Of a stretch of DNA of 64,000 bases, positions 58,258 to 64,000 are shown one piece after another (within the stretch, counting starts at the first letter, position 1; each line of letters begins with the position of its first letter). Position numbers and translations under genes: made by a program. The notes beneath the pieces are model-generated. The model had not been told where the DNA came from and made no database searches. It was given only the letters and a program-made list of their open reading frames with translations. Source of the DNA: Micromonospora sp. WMMA1363 (GTDB taxonomy: Bacteria; Actinomycetota; Actinomycetes; Mycobacteriales; Micromonosporaceae); the NCBI RefSeq assembly GCF_030345795.1, contig NZ_JAUALB010000001.1:5386001-5450000 (forward strand), read 5' to 3'.

Positions 58258-59000
58258 GACAGGTGCCAACCGCCGTCGACGTTGAGCGCCTGGCCAGTGA
58301 TGAACCCGGCGGCGGGGGAGAGCAGGAAGGCGACGGCGGCGGCCACATCGGTGGGTTGGCCGCGACGCTGGATGCACTGCCGGTCGAGTTGGCGTCGCAC
58401 CATGGCGGCGTGGTCGTTGACGACGGCGTGCTCGGCGGGAACTTCGATCGAGCCAGGGCGCACTGTGTTGATGGTGATGTCGTTCGGGCCGAGTTCGCGG
58501 GCCAGTGCGCGGACGAGGCCTTCGAGCCCGTTCTTCGCCGCGATGTACCCGGCCAGGTCGACACGGCCGAGTTGGGTCAGGACCGAGGAGACGGCCACGA
58601 TGCGGCCGCTGCCTTTCGCGATCATGGTGGGTGTGACGGCGCGGATGGACGCGGCGTGGGTGACCAGGTTGAGTTCGAGCTGACTGCGGAAGGCGTCCAA
58701 GTCCAGCTCGTGCCAGGGAATTCGGGGATAGGCGCCCGCATTGCTGACCAGGGCGAGCAGTCTGTCGGCGGTGGCATCGACCGCTGATTGGAACTCCTCC
58801 TGGGTGGCGGGCAGGGTCAGATCGCCGAGGACCGTGCTGGCGTGCGCCCCGCGCTGCCGGACTACCTCGATCACCTCCCTAAGGGCCTCATCTTCCTCGA
58901 TGTGTGTGAGGACGAGGTCGAAATCGAGGGCGAGACGAGCGGCGATAGCAGCCCCGATGCCGCTGCCTGCCCCTGTCACGATCGCTACCTCACGCTTCAT
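58254..59000 (-). CDS. Short-chain dehydrogenase/reductase
   Basis: A 248-residue classical SDR. TGAGSGIG at 9-16, NAG at 87-89, Ser138/139 and Y152-x3-K156 are all present, with the C-terminal NVDGGWHLS. ATG 59000 is preceded by AGGAGA. An NAD(P)-dependent oxidation or reduction of a hydroxyl or keto group is expected; substrate unknown. It overlaps the kinase gene by 11 bases. Confidence 0.85.
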   Translation of the reverse strand: MKREVAIVTGAGSGIGAAIAARLALDFDLVLTHIEEDEALREVIEVVRQRGAHASTVLGDLTLPATQEEFQSAVDATADRLLALVSNAGAYPRIPWHELDLDAFRSQLELNLVTHAASIRAVTPTMIAKGSGRIVAVSSVLTQLGRVDLAGYIAAKNGLEGLVRALARELGPNDITINTVRPGSIEVPAEHAVVNDHAAMVRRQLDRQCIQRRGQPTDVAAAVAFLLSPAAGFITGQALNVDGGWHLS

Positions 59001-60126
59001 GCATCGTCTCCTCTGGTGTGGTGACGAGTCCCAGCAGTTGGGTCAGGTCAACTTCAGGTGCGTACAGGTCGGCGAGTAGGCCGATCGACAGAGCGGCGTC
59101 CGCCGACTCCATCTGCTGCAGCGGATATACGGCCAGCAGGCGCATGGCGAGGTATGGCCGAAGCCACGCCGGTAGGTCCGCCCCGATGCCGCTGGCGAGT
59201 GGTTGGGCAAGCTCAGCGAGGTAGCGAGCGAGGGTGTGTTGGCGCGGCGCCGACGGCCGGTGCTGGTAGTCGATCGTGATCGTTCGGGCCGTCGGTCTCG
59301 CCAGCCGTAGCTGGGGTTTGACCGCATCGGCGAGTGCCCGCTGGTGGTCGGTGAAGGCTCCGGGGTTGTAGCGCGGCACGAGCCATGCGGCGTGTAGCCG
59401 CTGGTACCAGAGGAAGCAGGCGATCTCCCCGGCGAGGGCGTTGAGGCCGGCTGTGTCGTAGTCGAACCAGACGGCTCGGTTCTCGCCGTCAAGACCGATG
59501 TTGAAGTCGGTGGGGTCGCCCTGGGTCAGCGCCGCCCATACCTGCTGGTCCGGGTGCAGGGCGGTACGAAGATCGGTGACGAGCGCGTCGAAGTCGAGTC
59601 GTCGTGGCTGTCCGTTGATGACGAGGGTCGCCTCGCGAAGGTCACCGCATCGGATGCCGGACCCGTCAGGCATCGTCAGCAGCGTCGGGTTGTGGGCGTA
59701 GTACCGATGGAGCCGGCCGCCAGGCTGGGCGCGGTCGCGATACAGCTTGCCGATGGTCTGGGAGGCGGGCACCTGACGCATCGTCGCGCTGATGACGTGC
59801 CGGTAGTGGCCGATGATGGCGTCGAGGCCGCGGTCGAGATGGGTGCGGGCGCCGATGCCGTCGGCCGTGATGGCGTCGAGTAGCAGGCCGGTGTCGGGCT
59901 GGTCGGGCTGGTGGCGGTCGTACACGGTCACAGTCCAGCGGCCGATGCGGCGATGCACATGTAGGGCCGGGACCGGGTAATGGCTGCGCATCTGCTCGTA
60001 CCCGACGATCTCGACGGCAGCCTCGGAGCGGTTAGGGTTGATCTTGACGAACAGTCGGCGTGAGCCGATGTCGAGATGAAGGGTGTGGTTCGCGGTGAAC
60101 CGCCGGTGGCGGGCGATGCGGATCAT
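58990..60126 (-). CDS. APH-like small-molecule kinase
   Basis: A 378-residue protein from ATG 60126, overlapping the glycosyltransferase stop. QGDPTDFN at 202-209 is the catalytic loop and WFDYD near 220-224 the metal-binding DxD-type segment of the aminoglycoside phosphotransferase/choline kinase fold. An N-terminal beta lobe (RLFVKINPNRSEAAVEIVGYE) holds the Lys-Glu pair. Predicted to phosphorylate a hydroxyl of a sugar or nucleoside; resistance function is unlikely given the operon. Confidence 0.7.
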   Translation of the reverse strand: MIRIARHRRFTANHTLHLDIGSRRLFVKINPNRSEAAVEIVGYEQMRSHYPVPALHVHRRIGRWTVTVYDRHQPDQPDTGLLLDAITADGIGARTHLDRGLDAIIGHYRHVISATMRQVPASQTIGKLYRDRAQPGGRLHRYYAHNPTLLTMPDGSGIRCGDLREATLVINGQPRRLDFDALVTDLRTALHPDQQVWAALTQGDPTDFNIGLDGENRAVWFDYDTAGLNALAGEIACFLWYQRLHAAWLVPRYNPGAFTDHQRALADAVKPQLRLARPTARTITIDYQHRPSAPRQHTLARYLAELAQPLASGIGADLPAWLRPYLAMRLLAVYPLQQMESADAALSIGLLADLYAPEVDLTQLLGLVTTPEETMHEA

Positions 60127-61220
60127 GAGTCCCACCAGCCAGCGCACTGTCCGGCGAACCGGGCGATGAGCTCGGCCGGTACGGCTTGTAGGTCACTGGC
60201 ACTGGACCAGATGGTGTCGTCGTAGCCGTCCCGAACCGGGCAGGCGTCGGCGATCGACATGAGCTGCGAGAACGGCGTGGCTACCGCGTGGTGACGGGTC
60301 GAGCCGGTGATCCACTTGGTATGGGCGTGCCGCCCGTACAGGCCGACGACGGTGGGCCCGGTGCCGTCCGGTCTTATGGTGAGGGCGGCGAGGTGGGTCA
60401 GGCCGGTGTCGTTGCCGACGACCAGTTCGGCGGCAGCGAACAGGTCGAGGCATTCCACGGCCGTTGGGCCATGGAGTACCTTGACCTGCGCGACGGGCGG
60501 CGGCGCCACTCGATCCGGCGCGGTGATCAGGCTGAAGCGCCAGGGTGCGTCAGGCCGTTGAGCAGTGAGACATCGTGCGATTGCCTCGAAGTTCTCGATG
60601 CCGTAGTCCTTGCGCTCTGGCCGGCTGGTGGTGGACACGAAGACCACGTGGTAGGGCGTGTGGGTGGGCACGATGGTGCGGAACCGTGGGCACGGGTCGC
60701 TGTCAGCATTCAGCCGTACCCCGAGGGTTTGCTCGACGTCGAGGTAGTAGCGCATCGGTAGCGCGGCGTGGACCTGAAGGACGTTGGCGCCGACGATGTC
60801 GAGCCTCGTCGGCGGGATCTCCGGAACGGCGGCGAAGGTGCGGGGTGTCGGGCTCACGGTACCGATCGAGTGATGGCCGCTCGCGGAGGTGATGCTGAGC
60901 GGCAGGGTGCATCGGGCGAGTAGATCCGCCCGGGGGCCGACGTAGGCCGGCTGGGGGAACTGGTTGCGGGTGGCCTCGTGAAGCCCTTGGGCCAGGGCAA
61001 GACCCAGCAGCACGTCGCCAAGCCCGCGTGTTCCGAGGTCGAGGTGCCAGCCGCTTTCGCGCACCGCACGGAGCGCTGCCTGCGGTGGTGGCGGTGCACC
61101 CGCTGCGCGTCGGTATGGCAGGCGCTGGCCAAGCGGTGCCCGCTCACGCCGGACGATCGTCGGCCCTCCCCGCCAACAGATCGGGCTGTCGGCGGTTCTC
61201 AGAGCGCGGTCAGAACGCAC
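60123..61220 (-). CDS. GT9-type glycosyltransferase
   Basis: A 365-residue protein from GTG 61220, overlapping the phosphoribosyltransferase by 22 bases. HLDLGTRGLGDVLLGLALAQ matches the first motif and VVGNDTGLTHLAAL...VVGLYGRHAH the donor-binding region of heptosyltransferase-like (GT9, GT-B fold) enzymes. The first 55 residues look unstructured. GT9 enzymes use ADP- or GDP-heptose-type donors; here the donor is unknown, but GT9 and DUF4254 genes often neighbour each other. Confidence 0.72.
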   Translation of the reverse strand: MRSDRALRTADSPICWRGGPTIVRRERAPLGQRLPYRRAAGAPPPPQAALRAVRESGWHLDLGTRGLGDVLLGLALAQGLHEATRNQFPQPAYVGPRADLLARCTLPLSITSASGHHSIGTVSPTPRTFAAVPEIPPTRLDIVGANVLQVHAALPMRYYLDVEQTLGVRLNADSDPCPRFRTIVPTHTPYHVVFVSTTSRPERKDYGIENFEAIARCLTAQRPDAPWRFSLITAPDRVAPPPVAQVKVLHGPTAVECLDLFAAAELVVGNDTGLTHLAALTIRPDGTGPTVVGLYGRHAHTKWITGSTRHHAVATPFSQLMSIADACPVRDGYDDTIWSSASDLQAVPAELIARFAGQCAGWWDS

Positions 61221-61753
61221 AGCGGGACCTCGTGTTGTTCGAAAAGCTTCCGTCCGCCTCCGGTCGTGTCCTCGACCAGGCAGAGCACGCCTGTGACGTC
61301 CGCTCCAGCGTCGCGGAGCGCGGTGACGAGGTTGGTGAGGGTGAGGCCAGTCGTGATCTCGTCGTCCACGATGAGAACGCGCTGACCCTTGAAGCGGCCG
61401 TAGGCGAAAACCTCAAGTCGTCGCGCGTGGGGCTCGTGGAAGACGAGCTTCTCCGGCAGGTCGAGGTTGACCTTCCAGGCGATGCGGTAGTGGCTGCCGC
61501 TCGCCCAGGCGACCGCGAGCGTGGGGATGATGCCGCCAGCGTCCAGGCCGAGCAGTACGTCGTGCGGCCGGTAGGCGGGATGCTGGCGCCAGCGACGCCA
61601 GAGGTGGTTGCCGGCGGCCATCACCTGCTCGGGCGCGGTGTCACTGCGCACACCGTCGAGTTCGTGAACGATCCTGATCGGGCGGGTCGTGTCTCCGACG
61701 CCGAGGCGGGTTACTCGGCCGGCGGTGAGTACCTCACGTGCGGTGGCCGTCAT
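61199..61753 (-). CDS. Type I phosphoribosyltransferase
   Basis: A 184-residue protein. The PRPP-binding motif VLIVDDEITTGLTL is intact, with the GLDAGGIIPTLAVAWA loop before it. It resembles orotate or purine salvage phosphoribosyltransferases but contains extra N-terminal residues and a short C-terminus. It would join a base or base-like compound to ribose-5-phosphate, or act as a regulator. Coupled to the fusion kinase gene by GTGA. Confidence 0.78.
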   Translation of the reverse strand: MTATAREVLTAGRVTRLGVGDTTRPIRIVHELDGVRSDTAPEQVMAAGNHLWRRWRQHPAYRPHDVLLGLDAGGIIPTLAVAWASGSHYRIAWKVNLDLPEKLVFHEPHARRLEVFAYGRFKGQRVLIVDDEITTGLTLTNLVTALRDAGADVTGVLCLVEDTTGGGRKLFEQHEVPLCVLTAL

Positions 61754-63654
61754 TGTCGTCCGTCGTCCTTCCAGAGTCGGGTTTGTGGGGTGGCGCGGCC
61801 GAGCGCCTCGTCGTAGGCCAGCAGGTCACTGGCGGCGCAGCGGATTCGTTCGGTGAGTTCGTCGTCCGATCGCCAGCCGGCGCGGCTTGCCTCAGCGACC
61901 GAGGGCAGGTCGACGTGGGCGGCAGGATGTCGGCCGGCGAAGACTTGACGGACATCGTCGCTGTCGTCCAGGTCAATGCCGTCCGCTCGGAGCATGATCT
62001 TCATGGTGAGAACGACGTGCTTGTAGAGCGCTCTGACGTCGGCATCGGGTCGGGCCGCCAGCCGCCGCAGCGTCATGACGACCAGCGGCAGGTCACCGCG
62101 AGCAGCGCGCTCGTCGGCATCCCGATCGAGGACGTGAAGTACGAGACCGGGCCGGTGATACAGCAGTCCCCGGCCGTCGTGCGCGATCTGCCGCAGTGCG
62201 TAGAGCAACCGTGGCGGCAGCCTGCCGGTGCGGGTCTCGTCGGTGGTAAAAGCCGACAGCGCTACCTTCGCCCCGTCCGGGCCGGTTCGAGGGAGCGACC
62301 GACTGGCGAGCCAACGCACCGGGAGGGTGTCCCGGACGACGAGGACATCAACGTCGCTCCAGCCAGGCTGCCAGTCCCCGTAGGCCAGGCTTCCTGTCAC
62401 CGCCACCAGTGCCGTCTCATCGTCGACCAGTTCGGCGGTGTAGGCGTCCAGGAAGCCTTGCAGTGCCGATGGCACTGAGGTCTCACGTCGGGGCGGGTGT
62501 CGGTCGCCGGAGGCACGGTGCACCATCTCAGCGACCGCTCGTTTCAGGCCAAGGAGGCTGCCCGTGTTGTCGATGACCGTGTCGGCGATCGTGGCGATGC
62601 GTTCGGCACCCCGGCTTCGCTTCGTCAGGTCCCGTGACGCCATCGAATCGGGTGATTCGTCGGTGCGGCCCAGGCGCACGGCTGGCGATGCGTCGAGGTA
62701 AACAATCTCGCAGCGATCTCCCCAGATCTGCCGTACGTGCCTGGTTGCCTCGAAGCGATGCGCGCTTTCGATGCTGATCCGGCGGGAGCCGGGATTGAGC
62801 GCGGCGAAGCGGAGGATCTCCTCGGACAACATCTGTGCCTCGGTCAGCTCATCCCATGCCTGGTATGGGTCGGTCACGCCCACCCGATCGGCCGCGAGGC
62901 GGAGCAGGTACCCGATCTTCAGCCGTGTGACGGCGTGGTCGGTACGGAGTAACTCCCCGACGGTGCTCTTACCGCTCTCGGACATTCCGGCGAGGACCCA
63001 AAGCCGGTGCACGCGGTCGGGGGGCAGGAGGGTGATGGGCGCGCCGAGCTCGGCGACGGCCTCGCGCACCTCACGCTGCACCGCGAGCAGCGGCCGATCC
63101 CCACGCACGATCACCCTGTGGTAATTCCCCCTCTGCAGCTGGAGCTCGATGGCTTCGGCCAGGTGGCGCTGGTAGGCGGCGTACCGGTCGGATGCGGGAG
63201 CCCCGTCCCGGGCCAGTGCCTGCTGAGCCTCTACAGAAGGGTCAAGATCGTGCCGTAGCAGTATGTGCAGTTCTTGCCTGTCAACGGGCAAGTAGCGGCG
63301 CGCTCGGTCTTCTACCCTGGCGAGCGCCTCACCGATCGGCGTTCCGTCCTTCACCGCTGCCGTTGCCGCGCAGGTGGCGACGAGCATCGGGCGACCCCGG
63401 TCCTCGAGCGCGAACCGCCCGCCTCCCTGGCATCGGGCGACGTAGGATCGGAACACAAGATCGACATGCTCGTCGGTGGTGCTGTCGACGAACCACCATC
63501 GGCTGAAGTCGTCCCGCGACACCTCTGCCCATCGCGGGTCCCACCGATCGATGGTTCCGGTCAGCGTGGCCCCCGGCATGGCTGACGCCAGCCAGTGCGC
63601 GTTCGTGGACTTGCCGACGTTGTCCGCGCCGTTGAGAGTCACCGCGAGGTTCAT
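61750..63654 (-). CDS. Kinase-kinase-nucleotidyltransferase fusion
   Basis: A 634-residue protein. Residues 1-210 are a thymidylate kinase-like P-loop domain (GADNVGKS at 9-16). Residues about 215-390 are a second P-loop kinase (GMSESGKS at 223-230; a dephospho-CoA/adenylate kinase-like fold). Residues about 395-634 are a minimal nucleotidyltransferase with GSLAYGDW from 421 and DVDV about 13 residues later, plus a helical tail. Three phosphotransfer domains in one polypeptide imply that product is passed from one to the next. The combination is unfamiliar to me. Confidence 0.72.
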   Translation of the reverse strand: MNLAVTLNGADNVGKSTNAHWLASAMPGATLTGTIDRWDPRWAEVSRDDFSRWWFVDSTTDEHVDLVFRSYVARCQGGGRFALEDRGRPMLVATCAATAAVKDGTPIGEALARVEDRARRYLPVDRQELHILLRHDLDPSVEAQQALARDGAPASDRYAAYQRHLAEAIELQLQRGNYHRVIVRGDRPLLAVQREVREAVAELGAPITLLPPDRVHRLWVLAGMSESGKSTVGELLRTDHAVTRLKIGYLLRLAADRVGVTDPYQAWDELTEAQMLSEEILRFAALNPGSRRISIESAHRFEATRHVRQIWGDRCEIVYLDASPAVRLGRTDESPDSMASRDLTKRSRGAERIATIADTVIDNTGSLLGLKRAVAEMVHRASGDRHPPRRETSVPSALQGFLDAYTAELVDDETALVAVTGSLAYGDWQPGWSDVDVLVVRDTLPVRWLASRSLPRTGPDGAKVALSAFTTDETRTGRLPPRLLYALRQIAHDGRGLLYHRPGLVLHVLDRDADERAARGDLPLVVMTLRRLAARPDADVRALYKHVVLTMKIMLRADGIDLDDSDDVRQVFAGRHPAAHVDLPSVAEASRAGWRSDDELTERIRCAASDLLAYDEALGRATPQTRLWKDDGRQ

Positions 63655-64000
63655 CGGCGCTCGCCGTAGTTCTTGAGGGCGCGCCAGCGAGGGATCCGTC
63701 GGTGGCCCTCACGCACGTCCTGAACGAGATCGTCGTACGCGCGCGCCAGCTCCCGGAACTGCCGGGCAGCCGAGCCGGCCGGGGTGTCGCTCGGATCTCC
63801 CCGCTCGTGGTCGGTGAGGTGTTGGCAACGTACCCAGGCAATGGCCAGCCGGTCGACCACCGAGCCGATCGTCTCGGTGTGGAGCGGGCCAGTGCCGGGA
63901 TCACGCAGAACGCGGTCGACCCACGTATCTATTTCCGTTACCAGGTCCACCCGGACGCGGTTCAGTAGGTCAATGGACCGCTTCGCGGCGGCCACGACAT
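63651..64000 (-). CDS. DUF4254 protein, possibly cut by window end
   Basis: A 114-residue protein from GTG 63995. The frame stays open to the window edge, so the true start may lie outside. ETIGSVVDRLAIAWVRCQHL is the DUF4254 signature, a family of unknown function found beside heptosyltransferase-like genes. All-helical. It overlaps the fusion kinase gene by four bases and is the first visible gene of the operon. Confidence 0.65.
   Translation of the reverse strand, partial: VVAAAKRSIDLLNRVRVDLVTEIDTWVDRVLRDPGTGPLHTETIGSVVDRLAIAWVRCQHLTDHERGDPSDTPAGSAARQFRELARAYDDLVQDVREGHRRIPRWRALKNYGERR

Noticed and set aside
58990..60126. Aminoglycoside resistance gene
   Set aside because: Fold matches APH, but the gene is embedded in a coupled biosynthetic-looking operon and lacks specific similarity that I can recognise to resistance enzymes.

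Overview
The window is high-G+C DNA with actinobacterial features: frequent GTG starts, stop/start overlaps, a WhiB regulator, DUF2637 and FtsK/TraB-type transfer genes, and lipoprotein L,D-transpeptidases with SHGC motifs. I infer a filamentous actinomycete, probably Micromonosporaceae; the genus is not proven by anything here.

Positions 1-50427 are the inside and right end of a large integrated element. It ends after a tyrosine integrase (49108-50325) at a 3' tRNA remnant (50404-50427). Its left end is outside the window. The element is a mosaic. The left part (144-8811) is a conjugative module like those of actinomycete integrative and conjugative elements (AICEs): Nudix/HTH protein, DUF2637 protein, small Spd-like membrane proteins, an FtsK/TraB translocase, and a protein with 33 tetrapeptide repeats. 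The middle (8924-33601) is a complete-looking siphovirus late region on the minus strand: lysis genes, tail genes with a -1 frameshift site, connectors, a cassette of sugar, sulfate and methyl transfer enzymes carrying an IS1380-family insertion, capsid, protease, portal, terminase, and HNH next to a possible cos site. The right part (33745-50325) holds replication and early genes: a single 1552-residue protein combining primase, helicase, exonuclease and DNA polymerase A, then a RuvC-like nuclease, SNF2-type helicase, possible SSB, Cas4-like nuclease, WhiB, an array of short overlapping genes, antirepressor, HTH proteins, repressor and integrase.

Positions 50428-57200 are chromosome: two tandem L,D-transpeptidase lipoproteins, tRNA-Lys(CTT), a replication-relaxation family protein that may be the relic of another element, and an ISKra4-family insertion with a perfect 9-bp target duplication that splits a small gene.

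Positions 57234-64000 hold a Nudix gene facing a seven-gene minus-strand operon in which every junction overlaps: DUF4254, a kinase-kinase-nucleotidyltransferase fusion, phosphoribosyltransferase, GT9-type glycosyltransferase, APH-like kinase, SDR and histidine phosphatase. This looks like an uncharacterised pathway for a phosphorylated or nucleotide-linked sugar metabolite.

The strongest leads are the phage/conjugation chimera, the one-polypeptide replicase with an iteron-like cluster in its linker, the 11-copy TGACGC cluster next to the DNA translocase gene, and the coupled operon at the right edge.
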